Below are positions 33,163 to 44,884 of a DNA stretch of 57,086 bases, piece after piece (the stretch's first letter is position 1; every line of letters starts with the position of its first letter). Made by a program: the position numbers and the translations under genes. Where the stretch lies: positions 407,254 through 464,339 of the forward strand of contig RHPI01000385.1 in the NCBI GenBank assembly GCA_009103225.1, read 5' to 3'. The notes below the pieces were generated by a model that searched no databases, was not told where the DNA came from, and saw nothing but the letters and a program-made list of their open reading frames with translations. This DNA comes from Chlorokybus atmophyticus (taxonomy: Eukaryota; Streptophyta; Chlorokybophyceae; Chlorokybales; Chlorokybaceae).

Positions 33163-35440
33163 TGAGCTTGGGTGGAGAAGCCAAAGTGGTTGCGGGATAA
33201 CCGAGGTGCGCGCTGTGTGCGTGCGTGCGCGCACATGTGGAATTGTGCGGTGCATCGTGGTTCTTTGACATGGACTTGGAGAAGAGGTGTTGCTTGTCGT
33301 GATGTGTGCGTGCGTGAGTGTGAGTGTGTGGGTGTGGGTGTGGATGTGGAAAAGCGCGCTTTTGGGTCTGCGTACGTGCATGCGCACGTGTATGTGTCCC
33401 CACATGTGCGTGTGCCGCAATATGTTCACTGTGCGTCTATTGCAGTTTAGAGGGCGCGACGGTGCAGGAGGCGGTCGCGGCGGCCCTTGCCCAGGTGCCG
33501 AACCCGACAGGCGACCGCGACATCGAGCGTCTGAACCGCGTGCGTCGGGCGCTCTCCGAACTCGGCGGCAACTCCACCGCTTTCTCGCTCAGGCAGCCGC
33601 ACCTCGATCGCACGCACCTGTGCGAACTAGAGGACTCGGCGCTGGATCCGGTGCGTGAGAGATGTTGTCATGTGTCGCGTGTGGGATGCAATGACATGAT
33701 GGGCATGTGTGTGGGTGTTGATGCACATACGCGTGTGTGTATGGGTGCGTGTGCGCGCATGTGCATGCGTGTAGGCATGAGTGCGCGCATGCCTGTGCTT
33801 GCGTGTGTCTCTGTGCCCACGCGAGTGCACGCTTGTGCCTGTGTGTGCGTGGATATGCGTGTGCGCTTGTGGTTTGTGGTTCTGGCACGCGTGCATGCGC
33901 ACACACATGCACACACATAGCTGTAAGTACTCGTCTGTAGTTCAATCAACAGCATGCAAATCTACCTTCGTACAGGAGTGGCGTGCGGGTAGGGAGAAGT
34001 TGAAGGAGATCGTCTCCACCCTCGCCTCCCAATCTCCCCGCGAGCAGAGCGGTCCAGTCCTCGCGCGCATGATCGAGCGCACGGTGGCGGCCCTCAACCA
34101 GGGCGACATCCCCACGACGGGCTCCGTGATCGACGCGTTCAACAGGGAGGCGCTCGAGCGCGCCGTCGCGCAGCATAAGGCAGCAGTGAGAGCCATTAAC
34201 CTACCGCTAGGGGAGGGATTGTTGTATCAATCGCATCAGGCTGCCGCAGCAGCAGGCGTGAGCAGGTTGGTATGTGAGTGTGTGCGTGCGTGTGTGTATG
34301 TGCGTGTGCGTGTGTGTGTGTGTGCGTGTGCGTGCACGTGCGGATGTTTGCGTGAGTGCATGCTGTCGTTGAATCAATCTCATGAGGCCTCTGCCATGTG
34401 CAGGTTTCTCCGCGAACGCGTTGGACACAGCGAGGAGGCCGTGCGGCTTCTCGACGAGGTGCGCGCTCGCATGGACGAGGAGTATGCCAACCGCAAGGAG
34501 GCCAATGCGCACGAGTCGGCGCGACGATGCGAGGCGCTCTTCGTGGAATGCGAGGACGCCCTCGATAAAGTCGCTGCCGCACGCCTGCCGTCCACGCGAA
34601 GGCTCGAAGCAAGCTTCGCACGCTGCAACACGTCGTACCACACACTGTGTATAGGTGAGTGCAGTGTGTTAAATCTGTTTTGTAGTGGCATATTTGGTGG
34701 CATACCGGCTGTGTAACAACATCTAGTGAAGCTTACTTCAGTGTGCTTTCACTCGCTTTGCATGCGCTCAAGAGACTGCAGTACGCACACAAGTACACAT
34801 GTGCGTGCCTGTGCGAGACATGCTCACATGCCAACATGTTGAGTACTAGTACACAACCAGTCAGTTCTCACCGAGGCGCACTCAGGTTTCGATACAGATG
34901 CACACGAGTACATCTTTTGATGAGCACACCCAACAAGCACACACCGTTACTGTTGTGTTCCAAACAGGTCCCGCGCACGACCAGTACGTTGCGCGCATGG
35001 ACAAGATGTGGTCCAAGGAGCGCTCCCGTTTCCTTCAAGGTTACAACCAACGCATCTCCGACGGGTTAGTCGTTGCCTCCCTCATCTTCGCTCTTATCGC
35101 CCGCTTCATCCTGCGCGTGGGCTTCCTCGAACTCCTCGCGTGGGCCGCCTTCGCCGCGTTGGAACTGTCCCCGCGCCTCGCGTTAGTAACATCTCATACG
35201 GAACCGTACTATGACTCGCTGCCTTGGCGAGTTGTGGTTGGAGTGTGGGAGGCTGCAGTGTTCAATCCCGTGTTGGATTTGGAGAGGCATGGGGTGCTGT
35301 TGCTGTGGGGAGCGGCGGTGGTGTATGTGGGAGTGAGGTTTAGGAGGGTGTGGGCGAGGTGCGTCGGGTGGAGGGCGAACAGGAATAGGAAGGAGAGGGC
35401 GAAACAACTGCCGCAAGGGGCAAGAGATCTAGAGGTGTAG
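31471..35440 (+). CDS. Guanylate-binding-protein (GBP) family large GTPase with signal peptide
   Basis: Nine exons in phase: 31471-31643, 31978-32102, 32229-32276, 32556-32594, 32760-33087, 33446-33650, 33976-34265, 34404-34654 and 34968-35440 (TAG), 643 residues. GTPase motifs: P-loop GPYRSGKSFLLNQLLG, switch region TKTKGMWLWGEP, DTEG, and the GBP-type guanine motif QRDF. A helical C-terminal half follows (EWRAGREKLKEIVSTLAS, EEAVRLLDEVRARMDEEYA), then hydrophobic segments near VVASLIFALIARFILRVGFL and GVLLLWGAAVVYVGV and a basic tail. The N-terminus contains a clear signal-peptide core (LAVLVFLLVVNVTFTAAA), so the protein enters the secretory pathway. Fusion or remodelling of an internal membrane is a reasonable inference. 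Intron 2 splits the P-loop and uses a GC donor (AGCG|GCAAGC). Exons 7-8 recur at 43732-44884. Confidence 0.9.
33131..33164. repeat. (GTGC)n microsatellite in GBP intron 5
   Basis: About seven GTGC units. Many introns of this gene carry TG/GTGC or CACC/ACGC runs (for example 32648-32745), which generate long Cys/Val and Thr/His ORFs on both strands that are not genes. Confidence 0.9.
33650..34802. repeat. Segment with an apparently exact copy at 43732-44884
   Basis: Covers intron 6, exons 7 and 8 and part of intron 8 of the GBP-type gene. The second copy lies 10,082 bases to the right in the same orientation, with no difference found in the ORFs or stretches I compared. Confidence 0.95.
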
Positions 35441-35997
35441 AGTAGACGTCTATGAGAAATATAATGAGAGGTGTGATTTGTAATGTTGTGATGTTGCATT
35501 TTTTTGCAAGTGCATGTGCATGCGTGTGCACGCTCACGCACACACAGCACATGCGCATGTGTTTGCATGTGTGTACAGGATATGCTGGCAGTAGTTGGAG
35601 ACATGCATGACCTCACTCACAGCATGGCAAACAGCAAGCACATTACAACACAACCACCGGGCTATACACACGTTTTGTTCCTCACTACACTACACTAGTC
35701 TAGATGTCCCCGTTAGGCATGCATACATGCGTATCAGTAGTGCATTACCTGCTCATGGGTTTTGTGTGTGTGAGTGTAGCCACATGTCAATATGCTCCTC
35801 ATGCAACACGACAGACAGGTATTGCGACTTCTAGTGCTTGCAACAGCTTCATCACGTAGTTTAAGTCGTGTCACATGGCATAAATAACCATTTTCCTTGT
35901 GCAAGTGCATTGCGTCTGGACAATCCCACATGTGCATGCACACCAATGCACGAGCGCACACACCTCTCCTGGCAAAGCACGAGGGGGCCGGGGGGAG

Positions 35998-36200
35998 NNN
36001 NNNNNNNNNNNNNNNNNNNNNNNNNNNNNNNNNNNNNNNNNNNNNNNNNNNNNNNNNNNNNNNNNNNNNNNNNNNNNNNNNNNNNNNNNNNNNNNNNNNN
36101 NNNNNNNNNNNNNNNNNNNNNNNNNNNNNNNNNNNNNNNNNNNNNNNNNNNNNNNNNNNNNNNNNNNNNNNNNNNNNNNNNNNNNNNNNNNNNNNNNNNN
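35998..36200. other. Assembly gap (203 N)
   Basis: A run of N with G-rich sequence on both sides (GAGGGGGCCGGGGGGAG before, 43 G after). The true length is unknown; all ORFs through it are meaningless. Confidence 0.98.

Positions 36201-36243
<43 letters not shown>
36201..36243. repeat. Poly-G run next to the gap
   Basis: Forty-three consecutive G. Could be a real G-tract that blocked sequencing or a two-colour sequencing artefact. Confidence 0.8.
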
Positions 36244-36244
<1 letters not shown>

Positions 36245-36643
36245 GCGGCCATATGTCAACTGAGCATAGGCCCAGCGGCACACCCCATGAGTGTATGCGT
36301 GTGCGCACTGCAGTAAGCGGAACATGGATCACACTGCTGTGCACACTGCTGCTCTGAGTACACCTTCTGAGGCTGTCTTACTAACACAACACCATCCGAG
36401 CACCTGGACGCAGCCGCTACGCTCAGGTCCTGCACAGCGTAGTCTAGATCTTATTGTACTGTGCCTGTCTTCAATCCGCAAGTCGAGGCGTGCGTGCATG
36501 TGCATTGTGGTATAGGGCAACCATCTATGTAAACTAAAGGCACAACACCACATGCCCCAAAAACCCATTTCCTCGTGTATCTGCAACAGTGCAGTGTCAT
36601 GACACCCGCCATTGGACCTGATGCGCACCCAACAGCAACCTCA

Positions 36644-38144
36644 TCATCGGTCATCACCGTTGTCTCCATGCGAAGGCTCCCACGGCGGCGGCACCACCTT
36701 TTGCGGCACTATATCTGCGCTCGATATAGGGAACACATGCTGATGGTTGGTGGTCAGCAGCTGCAGGTACGCATCACAAAGTGCTGACTGTGCTAGTATA
36801 ACACACATACATACGACGTTATTCACATGCGTACATGCAGCAGGGTATGTTTGTGTGGAACAACAACCCATCGTCCTCCACACAGGAACATTGCATTGTT
36901 GAAAGAGAAACTGACCTTGCAAGAAGTTTAATGCATCGGTGGTGGCCACCAGCTTGGCTGGACGGCAGGAAGAAGCAGTTAATGCCACACACTGTACAAG
37001 CCAGCCATACTAGTCGGCAACACGATGTCCCACATCACACGCAAAGACCACCCACGTGCGCGTGCGCGCAAACAGACACACACCGTCTAGGTCTGTGTAT
37101 GGGGATGTATATGTGTGTGTGTGGCACCCATGCACAAGAATGCTCGCATACGCGCGCGCACGCACGTCCCTATACAGAGTAGCACAGACCCACCCACCCA
37201 AGTCTTTGTATGTGAAGTTGCCGCGGTTCTCCGCCTTCAGCACGGCATCGCCTCTTGCCCCCATCGACTCCAGAAACAGATCCTGCATGTATTGCAACAT
37301 GTTAGAAACGGCCAGTGGGTGCACCTGTTGATGGGTGTTGGCAGGTCAAGGTTCAGCCATCAAGTTAGTGAGTGACGCAATGCGTGTGCTTGACATGCCT
37401 TTGCTCATGTGCGGCGTGACAGAAGGTGAGCAGGTATGCAATACTATGTGCGCATTTGCAAAAGCCTGACAGCTAGCATGTGTGGTACACACAACCAGAC
37501 TACTGCCCAAAGCTAGGTGGAAGCGGGTTGGTCAGTGCAATGCGCACACATGTGTATGCGGATGGACGCGCGCACGCTCCTGTTTGTGTGCTAGCGTGTG
37601 CATGCGAGTCTGTTTGCAATCGCACGCATTGCATGACATTTCGGCCCTTTCTCGCATCGCGTCGACTACGCAAGCAGCAGCAACACCACCGCCCACAACA
37701 ACGACAGCAACGACAACACCAACACCAACATACTGCAGCCTTGGCGATGAGGTGCCATGCTTCTCCCGAGGCTTTGGTGACCAGGCCTTCCTGACGTATG
37801 AGCTTCTGCAGGCGGGAGAGGGGCAGGCCGACGTCGCTGGTGCTACGGCCTAGGAGGACAGGCGGCTGTGCAGGTGCACGCTGGTGGTTGCCGTTGTTGT
37901 CCTCCTCCTCCTCCTCCTCCTCCTTGTCGTTGTCCTTGTCGTTGTGTTCCTCCTTCTTCGCGTTAGCTGCATGCCTGTTGCTCAGCCTGGAGGAGGCGGA
38001 CACAGCAGGCGGAGCGCTAGCTGTGTCCGTCTCATAGTTGTTCAGCCAGCCTGGGCTCTGCCGCGCCCTCCCGCTGCCTGCCGCCAGCTTGCACCACCAC
38101 AGCAGCGACGACACTGACAGCAACGACGTCCACGAGGACGACAA
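36644..38144 (-). CDS. Histone-fold protein, CHRAC1/Dpb3 (NF-YC superfamily)
   Basis: Four exons in phase: 38144-37734, 37282-37198, 36957-36916 and 36714-36644 (TGA), 202 residues. The N-terminal third is disordered and Ser/Ala-rich with an acidic EEEEEEED run from (CTC)n DNA. The histone fold follows: LPLSRLQKLIRQEG (helix 1), ASGEAWHLIAKAADLFLESM (helix 2), NFTYKDLAKLVATTDALNFL (helix 3 and C-helix), ending DIVPQKVVPPPWEP. The FLxDI(L/V)PxKx end resembles CHRAC1 and Dpb3-type subunits more than classical NF-YC, so a role in chromatin remodelling or as a DNA polymerase epsilon accessory subunit, paired with another histone-fold protein, is likely. The start codon at 38144 is the first in-frame Met and is uncertain; a later start is possible. 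Confidence 0.82.
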
Positions 38145-38308
38145 CCAAGTTGCTCGAGCACTAGCACACTACCCGCCGCCGACAACAACACCACCCACAG
38201 CAATCAACAGCAATCACACCACTAGCAACAACAGCAGCAGCACTAGCAACGACAAGAACAAGCAGGCGGCGGCGGCGGGGGTGGAAGAGGTGGTTGTTCG
38301 TCAGGGGC
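38145..38308. promoter_or_regulatory. Compact divergent promoter, CHRAC1-like / EEF1AKMT1
   Basis: 164 bases between inferred start codons, with (CAA/CAG)n-rich plus strand (ACAACAGCAGCAGCAC) and a GGCGG cluster near 38270. Confidence 0.45.
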
Positions 38309-39441
38309 ATGGCTGAGGACGTTGATGGCTTCCTGCAGGCTTACGGGGAGAAGGCGGAGCTGAACCAGTACTGGTACTCCCCGCACACTATTGCCACGCT
38401 GGTTCAAGTGAGGCTTGCGATGAGTGAACTCCTTGGTTTATCACGTATCACATGAATGTGGTTATAGGCAATGCGTTACGTACAATCAATCCGTATGGTC
38501 AATGAGCACAGTTCATAGTCAGCCTTTGCCTGTCAACCATTGAGCCTACAAATCCACTGCTAAAGCTTGGTTGCGGCTTGCTGGTGGGCGTAGTGCTCAA
38601 CACTTGCTCCTGTCAAGCTGCGTGATTGCCGAGTGGTATGTAATGTAAACAATGCAAGCCTCTCTCAAACGCGTGTGCTGATGATGGTGATGATGATGAT
38701 GACGCCGATGGCCGTCGCCGCGCAGGAGATCGAAGTGAAAGCCTCTGCAGCAGCGTTTCTGTCCACCCCAAGCCTGTACTTCTCCCTCAAAGACCAGAAG
38801 CTCCAACAAGCCAGCCGTGTGTTTGATGTAAGCAGAAATTGTAATCGCAAGTGGAAGTGCGTGCATCTGCGCATGCAAGTGCGTGACTACGTGCGCGACT
38901 GGGTGCACTGTCTCACCAATGTATGGTTTTATGTGCAGCGCTGTTTACTGCGCAATGCATGCACGAATGTAATGCATGGTGTCCCTTGCCAAGGTGTGCT
39001 TATGAAGTGGATGTGTGGTGTGCAGTTTGATACACAGTGGGCGGGTGACCCCAATTTCGTGCTGTACGACTTCAACAAGCCGGAGGAGTTGGACGCGAGT
39101 CTGCACCACAGGTTCGATTACATTGTGATCGACCCGCCCTTCATCACGCCACAGTGCTGGCGCAACTACGCGCAGACTGCCAGGCTCCTAGCCAGCGAAA
39201 CAGGCAAGTGTGAGGTGGTCGTTTGTTGTTAGCTGCGCTCGTCTCACTCAACTTACCTGCAGCCAATATTCTGCTTAGCACCATTGCGGAGAACGCCAAT
39301 CTACTCCATGAGCTCCTCGCGGTGTCACCTTGCGAGTTCAAGCCGTCCATCCCGCACCTAGTGTATCAGTACTCAATGTACACGAACTATCCTGCGCTGC
39401 ACTTGAACCAGCCAAACAAAGAGCTGCCTCCTGATGACTAG
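38309..39441 (+). CDS. EEF1AKMT1-like (N6AMT2 family) protein-lysine methyltransferase
   Basis: Four exons in phase: 38309-38407, 38726-38827, 39026-39203 and 39263-39441 (TAG), 185 residues. Features in order: ELNQYWYSPHTIATLV (the QFWYS-type motif of the family), a strand with FLSTPSLYFSL, FDTQWAGDPNFVLYDFNKPE, the catalytic-type motif DYIVIDPPFI, and ILLSTIAENANLLHELL. The family methylates a lysine of translation elongation factor 1A; the DPPF motif is shared with N6-adenine methyltransferases, hence the older name. It is shorter at the N-terminus than the human protein. The third intron has a GC donor (ACAG|GCAAGT at 39204); the alternative GT four bases later breaks the frame. Confidence 0.9.
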
Positions 39442-40378
39442 TGCGAGCGAAGATCTGGCCGTTCCAAACAATACATGATTTTGGCAGCAATGCCAGTTAA
39501 GGTCCTGACCAAATGCCAGGGTTAGTATCTGCATGTCGGCACTGTATTGACAGGAAATATATATAGATGTACTGCACGTGCGTGAAGTAGGTTGCAGAAA
39601 AATCGACCCAGTTACAGGTTGGTTTCGCCAGCTGCTAGCTGCCTGCTTGCATTCGTTTTGACGTGTCATAAATCTGGATCAGTACTCACACTGGGCAGCA
39701 ACAATGCACTGAAATCCATCGTCCTATATAAACTTGCAGCCTTCCTTTGAACAGCTGTGAATGGGCAGACACCTTGGGAAATAATTACCAAAACATCTAC
39801 AGCACATACATGTTGGTCCGCAGTCCCAGGACTCCTTGATCCATATTCGGTGTCATATACGTATGTGCATGCCTCGACTGTTGCATCTATCGCTAGCCAC
39901 CTGCATGCACACCGCCCGGCGTCCTGGCACAGCACCCACGCTGACACCCACGACATGCCACACACCGCACAGCACCCATGTGCACCACACTCCTCAGCTT
40001 ACGGTGGTGGTGGTATGCATTGGCACTACGTTAACATACTGCCCAACGAGCACGGCTGACCATGCCACAGCAAGCTAAACAATTGCAATATGACCATCCA
40101 ACCAGGTACTGCCAGCCGATAAGCGGTTCTCAGTTGGCCCTTCTCACACTCAACCGAACTGTGTTCAGCTTGCACATTTGTTATAGCGCGTGAATTTGCA
40201 ACAACCAATGCAGAACAGGGAATAAACATACAACCTCTATTAAGACATACCAGTAAACCTGCAACCACATAACCCTGACATACAAGAGTACCCTTGTGTT
40301 CCCGCAATGCGCAAGCTGTTGTGCGTTTGATAACACGTCAAGAGGCAGCCAGGGCAGACAATGCCTGCCACCAACCTC
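39442..40378. other. 3' region between convergent genes
   Basis: About 940 bases between the methyltransferase and DnaJ stop codons. Moderately AT-rich; no coding signal recognised on either strand. Confidence 0.65.
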
Positions 40379-42734
40379 TTATTGCTGGGCGCACTGAACT
40401 CTCGGCCCGGCACCAGCTTCATCATCCTCATCGTATGCTTCGCCACCACCAGATGTGGCCTTCCTCCTCATCTCAGCTTCAATGTCAACTTCGTGCAGAG
40501 AAACCTCCTCGACTTCATCCATGTCCATAGGCAACACCTGTGGCCTGGGAGGCAGCACTGTCTCCAAGGCCTGACAAGGCATAGAAAGTAATAAGTAGCC
40601 CCTCGTGTACACAGCTACATGCCTGAATGTTGAACACCCACACCTCCCCGCCACCTTGCGCGCTCGCGTCTTCCCCCTCACCCCAACTCAAAAGAAATGC
40701 AAAGACAGCATAGCAACAGCATGCAGGACACTGGAAACGCTGTCACACATAAGGTACCAACTCACCTTGACTTGGGCATCTGCGAGCCTGTCAGGGAACT
40801 CAATTGTGAACTGCACATACAGCCTCCCCTTCTCGAACGGCCGCTCGCGCAGAGGCATACCCTCTTCTTCTACCGCCTTGACATCTCCTGCAGTCGGTTC
40901 ACTTGGTGAGCATGCTGATCTGGTTGGAACAGACACTGGATGCATACCACCTGTGCATGCAAACGACATGACACCTACCTGGTTTGACAACCTCGCCGGG
41001 TTGCGACTTGCAGAGCAAAATGCGTCCATCGAGGTGAGTGACGGGGAATGCATACCCACAGAGAGCTTCTGTGAGAGTCAACTTGTGCTCAATGAACAGG
41101 TCATCGCCCTTGCGCTTGAAGACCGGGTGCTCTTTCTGCTGCAGTACAAACACAATGTCGCCCGGCACTGTGTCCGGAGCCTCATCTGCTTCACCCGTAA
41201 ATACCACCCGTTGTCCATGCGACATGCCCTTCTCAATGTGAACCTCCAGCACCTTGCGCTCCTGGACCACCTTGTTGCCCTTACACTGCGTGCAGCGATC
41301 CTTGTCGCTGATGGATCGCCCTGTGCCTCGGCAGACCTCGCAAACCTGCTGCATCTGCTGCAACATGCCAGGTCCGATCTGTCGGACCGTCACCTTCATG
41401 CCATGCCCTTGGCAGCTTGCACAATCCATGGTCTGACCCGACTTTGACCCCTTCCTGCAAGCACCCACAAAGGTCAGTTTCTGCTAGAGTGGAAAGGCAT
41501 GTGCATGCATCCAACCCTGTCCAGCTGGCTGAAAGCCACAATGCAGCAGTGAAAACAACCCACGTCGTGTATGACGATACATGTATGCCTGAACCCCGCT
41601 TCGTTTCTGTTTAAAATATATGATGGCAATGCAACAGTAGCATACCCGCTGCAACGATCACAGATAACATTCTTTGTCAATGACAATTTTCTTGAGGTGC
41701 CCTTGTATAAATCTTCAAGCGACACCTTCAATGCATGAACAACATCTTCTCCTTTCCTGGGACCCCTCTGCCGCCTTGAGCCACCTGTTGTTAATCGCAT
41801 GCATTGGTGAAAACCAACATAAAGCACTACAATGCAAGCCAATCTCAAAGCGTCCGCATGCATGTGTAGCCAGCAATTCGGACATGCGGACACCAGACGC
41901 CTTAGAAGGCCGCCTGAACACTGCCTACATATGCATGCAAACATATGCGCCAGTTGGCAAAGGACATGCGCCGCGCGTCCACAACAAGCGCATGAATTCT
42001 GCAAAGTCCGCAGAGCACTTGCACTTGTTGACAATGAGTGCTGATGACGGCTGGAGCACTGAGTGCAGAGACCAAAAGATGAGGACATGCACGCTAGCTG
42101 CAATGTGTAAAAAATGAGCGCTTCGCAACAAATCCATCACAGCCTCAGCACTTGAGTGCCATGCCCAAGATGACCAAATTTGGAGAGGAAGGCAGTGCGC
42201 TGCCTGACATTGCCAAGCATGCGAATCGTGCCAAGCACGGCAAACAAGCAGCCGCGTTGGCCATACGACCAACCTCCAAAGCCACCACCAAATAGAGTGT
42301 CGAATATGTCCATGGGGTTGTGGAAGCCGCCTCCACCACCCATGCCCTCTTTGAGCGCCTCCTCGCCATACTGATCATAGATCTCTCGCTTCTCGGGATC
42401 CGACAAGACCTCATATGCGTGGCTGATCTCCTTGAACTGCAGAGCAGCAATAAGCACCCATCAGAAGCAGCCGTGCAAGCAGCTGCAAGCTGATGATTAT
42501 TGCGCACATGACCACGCCAATGTGCAAAAGAGTTCGGAAGCGTTGTGCGAAGCGTGCAAGCATGGGGCAGCGTGCGCCGACCTTTTCTGGATCGCCACCC
42601 TTGTCGGGATGGAATTTGATAGCAAGCTTTTTGTACGCCTTCTTCAACTCGTCGGGGGTCACATCCTTGGACACGCCGAGGACGTCATAGAACTTGGTGT
42701 CTTTGCTCTTGGGCGCCTGCCGCCGCCCGAACAT
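40379..42734 (-). CDS. Type I (class A) DnaJ/HSP40 co-chaperone
   Basis: Six exons in phase: 42734-42582, 42436-42274, 41784-41646, 41454-40979, 40887-40766 and 40570-40379 (TGA), 414 residues. J domain ([20 protein letters not shown], with the HPD triad in KFHPDKGG), Gly/Phe region ([20 protein letters not shown]), a zinc region with [24 protein letters not shown] and CTQCKGNK, and substrate-binding beta domains ([37 protein letters not shown]). The C-terminus is VQCAQQ, a CaaX box as in plant ANJ1 and yeast Ydj1, so farnesylation and partial membrane association are expected. It stimulates the HSP70 ATPase in the cytosol. The last zinc repeat ends in NK rather than GxG, common in this family. 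The annotated start ([17 protein letters not shown]) is typical. Confidence 0.96.
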
Positions 42735-43731
42735 GGCTGACGACTACCTTGGTCGGACCACTGTGAAACAAACACCAGCCGCCCCTGCTTCAACCCAATC
42801 AGATCCTACCCAAGCCCCTCTCCCTGCCAGGAGGTGGCCTCACCAACCTGCCCAGCCACACAGCCGCCAAACAGGCTCCGCCCTCAAAAAACTACCCCAG
42901 AGTGTTGCTTCCTCAATGCGGCTCTACCAAGCAGCAGACCCTCAACTGCGTCACCACGTCAACGCCACGGCGGCGGCGGCAACGTCCTTCCTGAACACCA
43001 CCACCTTAACGATAGCGCTCTGCTTGCTGTAGTTGCAGCCAGCACGACGCTTCCAGCTCTCAACCCGATATCAACACTTTTGGCGTCCGACCCACTTCAC
43101 AAGCGTCGGCAAATTTGGACCGCCGAGTTTGATGACTTAATGTGGCTACAGTCGCTGTGATCGGCGACAGCAATTGCAATTGCTACATTGAGTTGGGAGT
43201 AGTGACTGAGGTGGGAGTAGTGCAGCCAACAAAGCGGATATCGACAGGGCAAGTGAAATGATAGCGGCGGCGTTAATGCGCGGGAAAAACCGGGGTTCGG
43301 TGGCCGCCTGCGCGACCCTTCCACACTGTTCCAGCGAGTTCCGGCGGCAACGGACCGACCGCCGCGGCCTGGCGGCCTCCAGTCGCGAAGCTTCCGAACT
43401 CGGCGCGAGCGCTGCACGGGAGTCGCGTGACGGCGACTCGCGTTACCTCCATAACAACCCCAATGCAACACTTGAATCGCTTGCAAAATGCATGACCCGC
43501 ATGCAGCATCGAACATGCTGCTTTAGGTGCCCCCCCATTCCATGCAATCCCATGTACCATTCAAGTACCGCATTTGTGCAAACACAAACCCCCTTTACTA
43601 ACAAAGCCCCCACCCTCCACTCAAATTCTGTATGGGGTGGTGAATCTGGGCTGCATCACAAGTGTAAGAGGGGGTAAAAACATAAAAAGCCCCCTTTTGC
43701 ATCAAGTGAGAAGTTGTGATATGAGGAGAAT
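42735..43731. other. Upstream region of DnaJ, C-rich repeat
   Basis: About 1 kb without a recognised gene. A plus-strand ORF (42733-43032, [15 protein letters not shown]) overlaps the DnaJ start on the other strand and is likely composition. From about 43525 the sequence becomes a C-rich repeat related to the one at 25.5 kb. Confidence 0.5.
43525..43710. mobile_element. C-rich MITE-like element, second copy
   Basis: Contains TACCGCATTTGTGCAAAC, ACCCCCTTTACTAAC, AAAGCCCCCACC and AAAAAGCCCCCTTTT, similar in wording and order to 25480-25675. It ends about 20 bases before the duplicated GBP segment begins. Confidence 0.35.
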
Positions 43732-44884
43732 GGTGCGTGAGAGATGTTGTCATGTGTCGCGTGTGGGATGCAATGACATGATGGGCATGTGTGTGGGTGT
43801 TGATGCACATACGCGTGTGTGTATGGGTGCGTGTGCGCGCATGTGCATGCGTGTAGGCATGAGTGCGCGCATGCCTGTGCTTGCGTGTGTCTCTGTGCCC
43901 ACGCGAGTGCACGCTTGTGCCTGTGTGTGCGTGGATATGCGTGTGCGCTTGTGGTTTGTGGTTCTGGCACGCGTGCATGCGCACACACATGCACACACAT
44001 AGCTGTAAGTACTCGTCTGTAGTTCAATCAACAGCATGCAAATCTACCTTCGTACAGGAGTGGCGTGCGGGTAGGGAGAAGTTGAAGGAGATCGTCTCCA
44101 CCCTCGCCTCCCAATCTCCCCGCGAGCAGAGCGGTCCAGTCCTCGCGCGCATGATCGAGCGCACGGTGGCGGCCCTCAACCAGGGCGACATCCCCACGAC
44201 GGGCTCCGTGATCGACGCGTTCAACAGGGAGGCGCTCGAGCGCGCCGTCGCGCAGCATAAGGCAGCAGTGAGAGCCATTAACCTACCGCTAGGGGAGGGA
44301 TTGTTGTATCAATCGCATCAGGCTGCCGCAGCAGCAGGCGTGAGCAGGTTGGTATGTGAGTGTGTGCGTGCGTGTGTGTATGTGCGTGTGCGTGTGTGTG
44401 TGTGTGCGTGTGCGTGCACGTGCGGATGTTTGCGTGAGTGCATGCTGTCGTTGAATCAATCTCATGAGGCCTCTGCCATGTGCAGGTTTCTCCGCGAACG
44501 CGTTGGACACAGCGAGGAGGCCGTGCGGCTTCTCGACGAGGTGCGCGCTCGCATGGACGAGGAGTATGCCAACCGCAAGGAGGCCAATGCGCACGAGTCG
44601 GCGCGACGATGCGAGGCGCTCTTCGTGGAATGCGAGGACGCCCTCGATAAAGTCGCTGCCGCACGCCTGCCGTCCACGCGAAGGCTCGAAGCAAGCTTCG
44701 CACGCTGCAACACGTCGTACCACACACTGTGTATAGGTGAGTGCAGTGTGTTAAATCTGTTTTGTAGTGGCATATTTGGTGGCATACCGGCTGTGTAACA
44801 ACATCTAGTGAAGCTTACTTCAGTGTGCTTTCACTCGCTTTGCATGCGCTCAAGAGACTGCAGTACGCACACAAGTACACATGT
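43732..44884 (+). pseudogene. Duplicate fragment of the GBP-type GTPase gene
   Basis: Second copy of 33650-34802: end of exon 6 (one base), intron 6, exons 7 (44058-44347) and 8 (44486-44736) and part of intron 8. The P-loop, DTEG and C-terminal exons are absent, so it cannot make a GTPase. The left border is the donor of exon 6; the right border is the single N at 44885. Identity looks complete, including the fast-evolving TG repeats of the introns, which points to a very recent event or an assembly error. Confidence 0.85.

Larger units (their letters stand above)
35441..36643. other. Intergenic region with assembly gap
   Basis: Between the GBP-type gene and the 3' end of the histone-fold gene. 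Contains the gap 35998-36200 and the G-run 36201-36243; nothing gene-like is seen on either side. Confidence 0.7.

Noticed and set aside
33324-33955. Long ORFs rich in Cys/Val/Arg and Thr/His on both strands
   Set aside because: They are translations of TG/CA-repeat introns of the GBP-type gene; real exons and splice sites lie around them.
35734-36357. Long ORFs through 36.0-36.2 kb
   Set aside because: They run through the N gap and the G-run and carry no information.
42733-43032. Plus-strand ORF overlapping the DnaJ start codon
   Set aside because: Composition typical of a GC-rich 5' flank; no family and no splice partners.
43863-44798. 311-residue ORF identical to one at 33781
   Set aside because: Read-through of exon and intron in a duplicated GBP fragment, not a separate gene.
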